This document shows, in pieces, positions 24,341 through 36,400 of a stretch of DNA of 64,000 nt. The position numbers and the translations under genes are program-made. The number at the start of each line of letters is the position of its first letter. Position 1 is the first letter of the stretch. Below the pieces are notes generated by a model. It made no database searches, was not told the origin of the DNA, and saw only the letters and a program-made list of their open reading frames with translations. The DNA comes from Casuarius casuarius (Eukaryota > Chordata > Aves > Casuariiformes > Casuariidae): contig PTFA01000370.1 of assembly GCA_003342895.1 (NCBI GenBank), positions 146,479 to 210,478 on the forward strand, in the 5' to 3' direction.

Positions 24341-24994
24341 CCTGAACCTTTCAGCTTGTTTGTCTTCAGGTAGGACATTGTCACACTTACTCACAAGCCG
24401 GCTTTTGCAAAGCTGTATTGTTAATGGCAATGACTGCCAAATAAAAGATTTCTGTTAGCCCTGAGTCAGTTGGAGCAGAGACTTTGAGGGCAAGTATATC
24501 AGGGCGAGAGTGATATTCTGGTTGTCGGCATGTCTCTCCTAACCCCACAGCTGCTCTCAGGGCATTTAGGGTGAGGTGCTCAGACTGGGAGATGTCTCCT
24601 GCAGGAAGATCAATTTCTTGAGATGGGCCAGGATTTTCAGCAGAGATTTTGGGAAGATTTGACTCCAGTCACTTTGCAAGGGTTGAATTTCATCTCAGGG
24701 CAGGAGGAAGTACTTGGTGCTGTATGAAAATCAGATGTTTTTAAGATATGTCAAGCTGATCACCTCCAGAAGAAAAACAAACTATATTTAAAGTCAGTTA
24801 CAAATATCTTAGCTTCTTCTCCATAAAGAGATTATTTTTTCATATTGAAAATAATTCTGGCTTTCATAAGTAATATTAAAATCTTCAACATTACAGGGCA
24901 CAAAGTACGTTGTACTCACACATAGGCAGGCAGAGATCACAGAAAGGCACCACCTGCAAGAGACTACGTCTGTGCTCATAAAAATTGCTTCGTA

Positions 24995-25036
24995 GAAGAC
25001 TTTCCATTGACTTTGACAGAAACTAGACCAGTCATC
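24995..25036. repeat. Fragment resembling a common sauropsid repeat motif
   Basis: TTTCCATTGACTTTGACAGA followed by AACTAGACCAG resembles the CCATTGACTTCAATGGGA...TGGATCAGG motif that recurs in reptile interspersed repeats. It is a short match, recognised from general knowledge only. Confidence 0.3.
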
Positions 25037-25677
25037 CGAGAATACTGAGAAGGATGCAGGTGAAAAGCAGCTGGTTTACCAAGCTAGGAGAAGCACTACG
25101 TAGTCAGAGGGTGTCTGAACCATATTTAATGCCTTGAGGTAGTAGCTGGTATCATGTTCCATTTCGTGCTCCAAGCCGTCCTCCCTTTCTGTGGCTCCTT
25201 CAGAAGACATGGCATTGCACAGGGTGCCAGGACTACGAAGCTGTGAGGGTTTGTGGGAGGGAGCCAGGCTGCTTGGACGTACGGTCGTATGCAGCAAGCG
25301 GCAGCCTGTCTCGCAGGTAAGTGCAGGATTGGAGCCGGTTGGTTCTTCTGCCTCCCAGCTAACATGGAAAAAACCAAGAAAGATGAGAAAATCACACTAT
25401 AGTATAGAGCCTTGAGATGTAGGAGACCTAATATGTTCTGTTTCTTTTAGAGAGGGTGTGCATTTCCTTTTTATTTTATTTTCAAGCAGGAAAAAAAAGG
25501 GGTTCACTGTCATGCAGAACTATAAAATCTTGATAGTTTTGAGGATGAGAAGCTGTTCTCTGCACATTTCTCCCCAAAGCAGGACACACCCTTGGGGCCC
25601 TGGACTGTCATGGAGAAACACTGAAAGGAGCCATCCAAAGAGTAAAAGCTGATCTCTGTACCTAGAGACTGAGAATT
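25037..25677. other. Non-coding stretch, no gene seen
   Basis: No gene or classified repeat recognised. Confidence 0.4.
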
Positions 25678-25737
25678 AAATCCCTCACTTGAACTATAAG
25701 GTCCTTTAAATCCCTCACTTGAACTATAAAGTTCTTC
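25678..25737. repeat. 30-base tandem duplication
   Basis: Two adjacent 30-base copies beginning AAATCCCTCACTTGAACTAT. They are identical for the first 23 bases (the second reads ...TATAAAG where the first reads ...TATAAGG) and differ at only a few positions overall. Confidence 0.9.
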
Positions 25738-28700
25738 AGATCTCTAGAATGAGAAATCTGATTTTTTTTTTGAGCAGAAATTCCATCCAGACTGGAAATT
25801 CTAACATGATTCACTTAAACAAGTACATTTCCTAAGAAAAGTGTCAGCTCAATAAATTGGTATTCTCTCTCCCCCATCCCCTCAAAGTCAGTTTGTCCAA
25901 AAAATCCCAGGGCCTCAAGTTAGGCCTATATCTGTTATAGCAGATATGAAAAAGGCATACTGAGGTCATCTAATCCAGGGTCCGGAAACCTTTCAAGCGT
26001 TTAGTGCCAGACTATATTTTTCTTCCACAGCAGAAATTCAGGAGTTTCTGTCTCTCTTGTTGAAGGGTGGGGAGACATTGGTGAGTAGATGGGCAGGATC
26101 CTGGCTCTTGGGATCTAAACCGTCTGCAACAGCACTGCTGCTCTTTCCAGAATATCTCTCCATCCACATACCTTTCTGCATGCCCTTCTCACAAAATGTG
26201 CATAATTTAAATGGTTTTGGAGCTAACTTCAAAATAAGACCCAGAGATGGGTTTCTTCCATGTAAACAGATCACACAAGGCCAAGCCACCATTTTTCTCC
26301 CACTCTAGGTGACTATCTGATGTCTTTGGTCACGTCAGGCCTTGTGCTCATGTGAAGGTACACTCTGCAGCAACACACACGTATCTGGAGGGGTAAGAGG
26401 AAAGAGAAAAAGCCAAACTTTCTCTGAGTAAGATCCAGGTGGAAAACCTGTGCTAGATCCGTGATAACAACACTATATTTAAAATGGGCAGGAAAAACCT
26501 TGCTTTCTGCTTATCCCGAGGTCCAGCTGTGCTGGAAGAAGGGGAGAGATTCAGTTTGCAGGATCAGACACCTACACTAGGTACATGCAATTTGAGGTTC
26601 TCCATGGGCTCTGGGTGCCTGAGCTCCCATAACAGTCACTGGTGATCTAGTCAATGCAGGCAGCGGATCCCAGGGAGCAAATTAGCTCACCCTAATCCAG
26701 GCACCAACCTTTGGTCAGCTTTGGGGTATCCCCACTTACTCCNCAGTTGCTGGACCAGAAGGGCACGAGTTGCCCATATTTCCTTTGTCTTCCAGCCTCG
26801 TGTGGGTTTCTTGGCTCCTCTAGCACATCTTCAATGAGAACTGACTCAAGCCCTAAATTTAGGTGCCTGAATCTGAGTTGAATCCCACCCAAGATCTTTC
26901 AAGCAGGGTAAATCCTATGCTTTTCTTTGCAGATAGTGAAGATGTCCCGATGGGTTCTGTAGTGCGGGAGGTAAAGGGAGGTCAGGATGGCTATGTGTGA
27001 AACAGGGTTTCTAACTAGAGCACAGAAGCCTGACTCACAGTCATATCGATAATGAAATCTCATTGGCTTCAAAAGATCTTTGAGGAATTGGTCTGCATTT
27101 TGTTTCATAGCTGTTTCTACTGAAGCACTTCCAAAACACAGCACTGGGAATCTGCAAGAAGCAGAGACCAGACCCAGTCTGTTCTGTTTCCTGAAATCCA
27201 GAATTTACACCACATCCCCCATCCTTAGGTCTCTCAAACCCTGTTTCTCAGTCCTCAGACATGTCTGCAGCTAGCACAACACAGTTGCTGCCTTTCAAAG
27301 CCAGATCTAAGAGCCCATGAGGTCAGAGGAGGGAAACAGCACAGCACTGAGGTCATTTCANCTGTATTTTGAGCCTTCAGGCTGTCTTGATCGTTTCAAC
27401 AGAGAAATGTGGCACAGGGAAACAGCTTCCTCTTTTTCTGGGCCGCAGCTCAGCACTGTGGAGCCCCTCTTCATCCAGTGACCTTGAGTCAAANGTGGTA
27501 TGGTTTCATATGGAAAACAGCAGCTGTTACAGAGACTGTGTTGCCAGGAGGGTGATGCTCTTAATTGTGTGGAACGATCCTTCCTTCATGGAAAATTTCC
27601 TACAGAAATCTGCCAAAATCTGTGGCCACTAAAGCCTTTCCCATGGGATCAGAGGTGTTAGTTCATTGTCCTGGTGGTGTTCCAACACAGGTAATGAATT
27701 CCTCATGTGAACATTGCCCTGCTTTTCTGTACAAAGTGATACTTCTGCTGATCATTCTCCTTGCAATGATCAGTGCCAGTAGATGGCATGACCTGAGCTA
27801 NGCCAATGCATGCAAACTGTAGCTCACATTTGCCTCAGTCAGTGGTCATCTCAGACAAGAGATGGGAACCTCCAGGAGGACACTGAGATCTTAGGGAGCA
27901 TGAGAAATGCCACGTTGTCTTGACTGACTCAGAAGAAGTCTTTAGCATTTCAGAAGCATTTTCTGGAAAAATGTCTTGGCCCTTGACAAGCACACCTGAC
28001 GCAACCAGGGCACAGACGGTGCCCCCAGCAGTTCTACTGAGCAAGGTGGGGTTGAGCCTCCACCCCACTCTTCCTCCAAGTGGAGAGGACCTTCTGTCCC
28101 TCCTTGTGCACCTAAGTGCCGAGGTCAGGCACACTGACAGCAAAGCCAAAATACCCTCCTTGCAGTTGGTATCAGAAGCCAGGTTNAAACTGTGTCTTTC
28201 CACACTCACAAGAGTTTGCAGTAGGATGGATGTGGGGAGCTCCTTTAGTTGTCCAGCGGTAGTTTATTGAAATAAATGCAGTATAAGCTTAAGATGCACA
28301 AGTGAAGTCTCCTCATTCCACAGGGACTCCTCCACAGTCTTCCACCTTCAGCAGCTTTGCCTGGCCACCATGGCTTCTTTCCCATCGTTTGGATGGCCAT
28401 CNGTCCTCCTTTTGTTGGACTTTTCAACCTTTGGGGGCCTATTGCTACCTTGGATCACAAGGAATGAGTCCCTAAGTGTCTGAAAGGGAAAAAGCTCACC
28501 AGTCTGGGGAGAAGAGGTAAATTTTATTTTCTGAGCGTGTCCTAGGTGCCACCTGGCTGGCCCAGATTTTCACTGGGGCACAAGGTTTTTGCAGCATCCC
28601 TGCCATGGGTTTCTTAGAGACCAAGGCTGGCCCTCACTTAATCTGGTCTATGAGTGTAGCACTGGCACTAAAAAAGCCCTCACAATTTAAAGCCAGCCCA

Positions 28701-29539
28701 GCACGTCCGCTGGAAAAATGACATAACCCTGTCACGTAATCTGGAGTTCCTCCATGGGGGCAGCCTCGCAGGCTGGGGCCATGTGAGAGGAGATCAAAGA
28801 GCAGCACAGGAAAAAGAGAGAAAGCCTATAGAGGGAAAAACACCCTCACCCGTCGGCTGGGGGACTAATCGCGGCCGTCGGCGGGCTTTGGGAGTTCCCG
28901 TTCACAGGAGGGATGGAGACAGACATCCTCTTCTGGCTCCGGGCACCTGGGCGTGTGCGGGCACAGCATCTTTCTGAACGCCTCTCCCACCTTATCGTTT
29001 GGATTAGTGAGACAGTGGCCTGAGTCAAGACCAAGTCTCCGTTGTGCCTGATGCCTTTCAAATTCATAAGAAGAGACGATCTTGACCCAAAAGAGCTTGG
29101 GAGACTGTAATTACCCTGGGCGGTACAGTCAGCATCCCATCTCCTGCATTTCTCTGGCTGAATTCCCACCATTCCTGACTTCAGAGTACCCAGAGAAAAT
29201 ACATGGAGAAGGGTGGAGTGGTGGGAGGGAGGTGTAACGGCAAGAAAAAAACTTTAAATCAATGGGTGTCATGCCAGGAGTGGATATGCTGAGGGTTATG
29301 AGTTGAGTACTTCCCTGTATGCATGCAATCCTGCAGGCTGGACCCTTGCAATCCTTCAGCCTCAATCCTCATCCCTGCAGCCCCGGGGATTTGCCTCCAC
29401 CTGTTCCCCCAACCTCCTCGTCCCACCCCCGCTTTGCCTGCCCACCAGACCCTCCACAGGTGCCCGGCCGGTGCCCACGCCAGGGATCTGCGCTGCCCAG
29501 AGCCTGTGGTTTCTGACCCCTGACTTGCCCGTTGCCACT
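25738..29539. other. Non-coding stretch, no gene seen
   Basis: No exon or RNA gene recognised. GGTCATCTAATCCAGGG at 25965-25981 resembles the terminal block of reversed CR1 elements, but it stands alone. Scattered single-base Ns start at 26743. C-rich sequence lies at 29380-29480. Confidence 0.35.
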
Positions 29540-29710
29540 GGAATTCCCTATCGCTCTGTGACTCAGCTGACAGAAGGGGAGACAATGGCATTTTACATCA
29601 GCCCAGGCTATCAGGAGCCGGCCTTATCTGAGCTGTGTTTTTCTATTAGTCTAACACTCCATTGTGCATCCCTTTATCAGCTGAAATGTTGATGTAATGC
29701 TGGCTTGGAA
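29540..29710. promoter_or_regulatory. Candidate conserved non-coding element
   Basis: Contains an AP-1/MARE-like TGACTCAGCTGAC starting at 29559, a GACAATGG SOX-like core at 29581, and TTATCT at 29624 and TTATCA at 29674 (GATA cores on the other strand). A pyrimidine-to-AT transition follows. No repeat signature. The clustering is suggestive, but cores this short are common by chance. Confidence 0.22.
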
Positions 29711-29754
29711 GTGGTTTCTGCATCCTAGCACTAAGACAGCTCACTTTTATTTCG

Positions 29755-29792
29755 AGGGGAGGGGGGAGGAGGGGAGGGCGCGAGAGGAGGGT
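29755..29792 (+). repeat. G-rich tract with quadruplex potential
   Basis: Runs of four to six G separated by A or GA (GGGGAGGGGGGAGGAGGGGA) extend to about 29792. They satisfy the four-run quadruplex pattern on this strand. Confidence 0.65.
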
Positions 29793-32700
29793 TTATCGGG
29801 ATTCTCAGGAGATAGGAGCCCTTCTCCGGCACGGAGCAGGGAGGGAAGGCTGGCTGGGTGGTGGAGGGGGGCTACCAGCCAGAGCCGAAAAAACTGTTTG
29901 CANCCTGCACTTTATTGAATATAATTTCTGCCCCCCTTGGACAGCCTTAGATATTTTTAACCGATGTGCTTGCGTGTCAGGATATATCTCCTCCCTGGTT
30001 CATTCTGCAAGACCTAGAAGGTGCNGACTTGGCTTTCTGCAGCCGGTCTGGCCAGGCTCCTGTCGGTAGGGTGTGAGCCCAGACTGATGTTTGTCCTGCT
30101 GTGTGGGTCATCCCTAACAACGCTTTTCTGGGTGGCTCTGTGGTGGCTAATGTTTGGTTGAGTTCCTGCTGTGTTTTTTTTCCCCCAGTCTCTTTCATGT
30201 GTCTGGACATCTGTTTTCACAAAACACCAGGGAACTTAGTAACTTTGAGCGCCCGGGGTTCAATAGATTAAAAAAATTGCTGGAGTTGGACTGGATGGGC
30301 AAACAAAAGGTACCCCACAAAGTAATAACTTGACAAGGTGACCTCACAGGCTTTGTTTCCTGAGGTTAAAAGCCTCAGGACACACCCCCATTACTGCAAA
30401 ATGCACAGGCAGTTTCACTTCAGCTGCTACACGGGAGCAGAAAAGCACATTTAATTTATGTTAATACAGCAGTATGATATATCTGGGTAGACAGACCCGT
30501 TAGATCTAACCTACTCAGCAATAGTAATAGTAGCAATGAGGCCAAAGTCAGTGACACCAGTATTTTTCAAGCCCATGTGCCTTGTGGGTTGCCACGGGCT
30601 GCCTGTTGTAGCTCTTCTTGGAGCAGTCCTTGGAGGGGCTCAGGAGACCCACATGAGGTGCGCTCTGATCCCCAGCTGATGGTCCTTTGTGCTTATCATT
30701 TCTGCCTGACTCCTTGCGCGCATGTACGATCAGAAGATATTTGCGGGCAGATGTGCTGGCTCGGGTTTCCACTGCTTGCAACGAACTTTCTCACTCCCTA
30801 TTTCTTAGCTCAAGCCCACTAGGCTGGTAAAGAATCTGTAGCCAGGGTATGTCCTCATAAAGTGTGTATATCCAGTAGTCATTTGTAGGAGCCATATAAT
30901 AATTAATAGGTTATTAATAAGAATCTGATATGAATCGTGCTTACTTCTGCTGTTTCACTGGTGCCTAGTTCACAGCATGACCAAGTGGAAGACAGGAGCG
31001 ATTTTGGACCTTGGGTTCAGTTACTGAGTGACTCACCCAGGGTGAGGGCATTTTACGGTGTATAGATAGCTGTCCGCTGCACACCCATCANTCCAGCTGC
31101 TCAGCAGCTCTGGTATCAGCTCACCAGGAAGGATGTGGAAGGGTCAGCAGTCACATATCTTGCTATAGACCCCTAAACTCTCATTTAATAGCCAGAGTCA
31201 GACCTGAGGCTTTGCTGTGATACATAGAAGAGTCTGCGGAGCTNCAAAAGGCTACTCAAGACACATTTGCCTCCTTTCAGAGTTCACCCCTGAGAACAGA
31301 GGAACTCACNGTGGATTGCAAGTACCAAGCCCGGGGCCAGCTCTCTGCATGAACATCATCCTTTGGGGCATTGGCTAAGGTGTGAAGGACATGGCTCTCC
31401 AACTGCAGGAGATATGAGTACTCACACACGTTTTCCCCAGAGGTGAGGTAACTGGTACATACATGTGAATCTTGCAGCAGTTTCCACTGGTGTCTTTTGT
31501 TGGAAATTACCTCATATGTGATGGTGTGTTATGCCTGNCACCAGTTCAGACATGAACAACAACACTTTTCACACATACTGAATAGGTTTCAGCCTGAGAG
31601 TTTGGCACTTGCCTATCAGTACTGCATCTGTGTTTGCATATCCAGGATGCCTACATTTGCATCTTGACCACTGGAGATATATGAAGACTACAGCATGTTC
31701 TACTTGCAATGGGAAAGCCAAGACAGATCTTTCTGAGAAGACCTTTAGGGTTAGTTTGATTTATTGCTCCTTTACACATGATGGCACCCATCGGATTAGT
31801 GGAAGCCCCACTGTGACAGGGATTTGAAAGACCTAGGTTCAAACAGAGTGCTCAGGAGCCCAAGGTCTGAAGAGCTGATGAAAAGAAAATAAGTGTAAAA
31901 ACATGAACTGTAATGGGCAGAAAGAGTCAGGGCAAAAGGTTACTGCCCATCCCAAGCCACATTTATTGTTTGCGTTTGTTTTTGTGCCTTCATACCCCTA
32001 TCAAAAGCACCCCAGCGCCAAGCTGACTGGTTCTGAGACAACAAATTGACACTGTGCAAAGGAGGCCCAGGAGGTGGAAGGACTGGGGCAGGGCCAGGCG
32101 GGGGCTCAGGTCGCGGGGGTCCTACCTGGACCAGACCTCGCTGTGGAGGGCAGCTTATGCAGTGAAGCCTTTTGTGCTCTCTCTGTTTCCTCTCCAGGCT
32201 CTGGCTGCCTGTGGTGGGGGCCTGCTGCTCTCTCTGCCTGGCGAGTGGCTGAAGTTTCGTCTCAGTCATCATTTCTATTGTTATCTACCCATTATCTGAT
32301 CCTCTCCCAGCCCAGGCCAGGAAATATCCTTCTGTCTCTGTCTTCGACGGCGCTCCATCCTCTTCCTCCTCCAAGAAGACAAAAGCAAAACAAGCGCATA
32401 ATGAATCAGACATTTCCCTTTTCACTTTGCCCCTTACTTCCCCCTCTCATTTTTTATGCGGACCAATTTCTGTCTTTTCCCTCCTGTTTATTGGGAGCGT
32501 GGCCTGAACCGTTCTCCTTCCTTCAGCATCCAGGGGAGTCTGGCTGGCTCCTTTTGGTGTCAGTGGGAGTTCAGCTGTGGGTAAGGCTGATACGGCTCCT
32601 CTGGCCTCAGCGGCGTCTTCCACCTCACTCCTGCGAGATGCTTGGCCTTGTGACACCAGGGCATGGGATCAAACCCAGCAATCTGAACTCAAGCCCAGCT

Positions 32701-34579
32701 AAAGGTTCACATGGGTTCAGAAAGCAACTGGGCAGATGAATGGAAGCAAAATAGTCTATTGAGGGCCATTAAATATGAAATCACCACATCTAGCTCAGGA
32801 TGTCATGTAACTGCAAATTGCTGGAGGCTGGAAGAGAGTATTGGGGAAGTATTGTTATGTCTTTCCCCTGCTCTTGCATTCTTCTGCTGGCATCTGCTAT
32901 TGGTCACTGCTAGAGATGGGATGTGACACCCACTTTCCTCTGTTCTATGGGTCTTGTTTCNGATGCAGAAGAGGATGGTGCAAAGCTCTGCCCATGAAAC
33001 TCAGCTCTCCTTGGCCTCTGGTTCCCTTTCACATTTGCCAAGTCCCAAGATAATGCCAGATCCCACTTCCAATATTCTGTAGGGTTCTCATTGCTTTGAA
33101 GCCAGGGTGGCCCTGTTTTGCCCTGAACCTGGTTGGGATAGCTGTATGAAGGGCCTGAAAAGACAGTCATACTCATGAGGCNTTGTGGCTCACCTGCTAC
33201 ACCACACAAGCTGCAATTTGAGATGGCACCCTTCTCCCTCTCCTTCACATCTTACTGTTACCCAGNAATATTTCAATTTGGCTCTATTGTCAATTAGGCA
33301 ACTTTTGGGGGGCCGGAAGGCAGGGAAGGGCTAGAAGTCCCTGCTGTTCAGGGTCTATACTGCTGTGGGTGAAGAATCCCTGCTCATGCAGATCATGTCT
33401 TCCAGGTAGGACTTGAGAAGCTCAGCAGAGTGCGTGGGGTGCTCAGACCAGAACAATGCCATAAAAACAGGGAAATGCAGCTGACCTGTCCTCTCTCTTT
33501 TGCAAGGGCTTGAGTGAATGATGACAGGATTTCCATGCTNCTGTGAAGTCTGGCTTTCTGACTCACTAAAGCACAAATGGTTTATCTGGATGGGATGAGC
33601 AGAACTGAAGGAAAATGCTCCAGCAGAGCATGAATAATCTGGGAGGAGCAGACAGAAACGAACCTGCAGATGTTACAGCTCTGCTAACGAACAAAACAGC
33701 ACCATGGCTCATTCCCTTGCTTCGAGGCCAACCAGCCTGGCCCAGCCAAGTCCTTGCTATTAAACTCTCTCATCCAGCAGAATAAGGTGGCTGCATCTCA
33801 GCTGCATGTCAGGCATAGTCCCTGGCCCACGATAACTCCTGTGCTGTGCCCAGGGAAGGTTTGGGTCCCTGCTAGTTGATCCAAGGCAAAGCTATAGCAA
33901 GGACCTCACTCACAACAGCGTTCATGACGGCAGGCCAGTGCCCACAAATCTTCCCCCGCTCTATTTCATGGGCTGGTAGAGCTACAATCTCACANTCCTG
34001 CTCCAGATCGCTTGGGGCAATTGCAGCAGAGATCCAAAGCAGAAGCAGGTGTGGGATTATGGCCCTGAGGATATTCCTCAGGGATGTGGATAGTGGAAGT
34101 GGATAAACTCTCCCTCAAACAGTTTTCATGTGTTGGGATAGCCTTTGGAAATCTGAATGTCAGTTTGTCAATAAAAGCTGGCCTTTTCCTAGATGGAAAG
34201 AAAAAAACATCTGCAGGAAACTTTCCCACTTCTTTAAAGTTACAATTCTTTTCAGAAAAGGAAGGTGAAAAGCAGCCTCCCTGCAGATATGAATTTCCCC
34301 AAATACAGACTGTGTAGTCACAATTTTATTGTGATTTTTCACTGAATATAGGAAAGAACAAATGAAAATGTAGAAAAGTAAAAATGAAAATGTCCTAATT
34401 TCTTTGCCTTTCTAAAACCTCCTTGCTCTTTTCCTATCTNTTCTAACCAGACCATGTAGTTTAAATCAGAGGTGCCTTCTGTCTGTGCCTGTAGCGATAG
34501 GGTGTCACTAAACACTGGGAAAGTCACATTGCTGCTTTAAAGAAGATGCTGGAAAATTAGAAAGGGCATGAAAAAAAGT
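29793..34579. other. Non-coding stretch, no gene seen
   Basis: No gene or confidently classified repeat. The 221-residue plus-strand frame at 32074-32739 is rich in Leu, Pro and Ser without any domain, and overlaps other open frames. Many isolated Ns. Confidence 0.35.
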
Positions 34580-35030
34580 GGGGAGGCTACAGAAATTATC
34601 TGAAGACTGGAGAGAAAGCCTTAATGTGACAGGCTCAGAAAGCTTGTTCTGGTCAGCTTATCAGAAAAGGAGATGGAGAGGTGACTGGAGAAGAATTGCT
34701 TGGGCAGAAAAATGCCTGATGCAAAAGGTCTCTTTTAATCTAGGAAGAAATGGCTTTCCCATGGCTGCAGAGCAGAGCCAAACCACCCAGACTTGTGGTT
34801 ACTACTGAGGGTAATTAGTCAATAGGTTACCCCGATTTTTCATCCCTGGATACCTTTAAATTAAGAGCAGATGCCTTTCTGTAAGAGATGTTTTAGCCAA
34901 ATGCAAGTTGCTGGGTTACAGGGGGAGCTATATCTAAATATAATATTTATGAAATGCAACAGTGAAATATAATGGGTTGTGCTATACGGGAGGTGAGACC
35001 ATGGGAGCTTTGAATGCCGTGATTCATGAA
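34580..35030 (+). mobile_element. CR1 LINE 3' end, sense copy
   Basis: The landmarks run in the order of a CR1 3' region. AAATTATCTGAAGACTGGAG comes first, then AGCTTGTTCTGGTCAGCTTA and GAGATGGAGAGGTGACTGGA. AAAGGTCTCTTTTAATCTAG, GAGGGTAATTAGTCAATAGG, TTTTTCATCCCTGG, TTTCTGTAAGAGATG and finally GTGCTATACGGGAGGTGAGA follow. The last two correspond to the 'ctaaaagatatg' and 'gttatacaggaggtcagac' blocks of archosaur and turtle CR1. It is heavily diverged, with the reading frame lost. It is one of the two best CR1 calls here; ends approximate. Confidence 0.75.
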
Positions 35031-36009
35031 AAGTGAAGGGGGATTTAGGAAAAGGATGTGGGCAGGTTCGTTTTCTTACCCAGCTGATAGATGGAGATTC
35101 CAGCTGGATTTGCCTNGGCATGCAAGGAAGAAAGAACAAGGAGGTCTCCCTTAAAATGCTGAAGGAGATTTGCCACCTACTCACTGGCCAGTTCAGTAAA
35201 GGATTATGAGAGNTGCAAGATTTCATCCTGGTTTGCAGGGACAGCCCTTATTCACGGTCATGGAGTTTCTGCTCAAGGGTTGTTAAATGGCTCAGCAAAT
35301 CAAAGTGATGGAGAAACCAGAGTGAGAATTCTTACCAGGAAAACTTGGAGTAATCCAGGAAATGTTTTCTTGCACTTTTATACTAGTGTTAATAGAAAGG
35401 CTGTGTGATGTAGTTCCATCCCCCTCAAAGCAAGCTCATTCTTTCTTGTTCATTTTTTTCTTTATTTTTATTTTTTATGCCTTTAAAGGCAGATTTTGCT
35501 CCCATCTCCTTCATTATTAATGTGCAGTTCTCCCACCAAGCAAGAGCTGCAGGAGAGACCTTCACCAAGTGTAGTTTGGAAGTGCTTTTCCTGAGCTCTT
35601 CCCAGGAACAAAGCTGTTGAGGAATCTTCATTGGAGAGACCTACCAGCAGCCAAATGTGCTCTAAAAGCAGTCTGCAAAATATACACAGCATGAAAACCC
35701 TGGCTACGGGCATGCTGATGTTTAGGTCAGTCTCTTTCTAAAGAACAGAGCACACTGAACATGCTTGAGGGTTCACCAGCTGAAAAGGAACAGCCTGTTC
35801 CCCAGTGTAACGCTGCGAGAAACGGATCTCTGGTCCCACTCAATAACGTAGGTATTACAACTTTCCCTCTCAGGCTCACCTAATGTTTGCAGAGGACTTT
35901 GAGGTCATGGGCTGAAAGGGGTGAACATTAGGAAGGAATCTCGAGCAAATCTTGAGCAACTCTTCAGAAACTGCAGAATAAAAAGAGAACAGGACAGAAA
36001 GATATTGCA
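35031..36009. other. Non-coding stretch, no gene seen
   Basis: Nothing recognised beyond a T-rich patch near 35450-35480. Confidence 0.4.
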
Positions 36010-36400
36010 GCAGGTAGGGCCCTTAAAAACTCAACAAGTCCAAACACTCCTCCCTTGGCAGGATTAGCCCTCCATAAACTTTCTTCCATGTACAGCCTGT
36101 TCTTATAAAGCACCAGTGATGGGGACTCTATTCTCCCCCTAGCTGGTTAGGCAAATGAGGTACATATCACATTTACCCTATGTCTTACCTTTTTTGAGCC
36201 AAACAGTCCATACTCTGTGTTTTCTGCTCATCCTCGTTGCTGTCTTCTGCATTCCCTCCAGTTGCTCCCATGTTCCCATGTGATGTCTCAAGCTGGACCC
36301 TGTGTTCCAGCACTGAGCAGTCTGGACCTCCCGTATCTAAGGTTATGCACCAATTTATACCTGCCAGTGTGGAGTTAACCTCTTTTGCAACAGTTAACTC
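36010..36400 (-). mobile_element. CR1 LINE 3' fragment, antisense
   Basis: Reading this strand, ACTCCTCCCTTGGCAGGATT leads to AGCCTGTTCTTATAAAGCAC and CAGTGATGGGGACTCTATTC. CTTCTGCATTCCCTCCAGTT follows, then GATGTCTCAAGCTGGACCC and TGTTCCAGCACTGAGCAGTC. These are the antisense CR1 landmarks ('gcctgttcttaaaa.cctccagtgatggggattcca' and 'ctctggaccctctccaatt...ctggacacagtactccagctgaggcc'). Ends are approximate. Confidence 0.65.

Noticed and set aside
25940..26040. CR1-terminus-like words (GGTCATCTAATCCAGGG)
   Set aside because: Only about 17 bases resemble CR1 and the following sequence does not continue the element.
26560..26900. Words such as TTAGGTGCCTGAATCTGAGT that look like reptile interspersed repeats
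   Set aside because: Too short and too diverged to assign a family or boundaries; no second copy in the window could be aligned.
32074..32739. 221-residue plus-strand open frame
   Set aside because: Leu/Pro/Ser-rich with no recognisable domain, and it overlaps opposite-strand frames. Probably chance.
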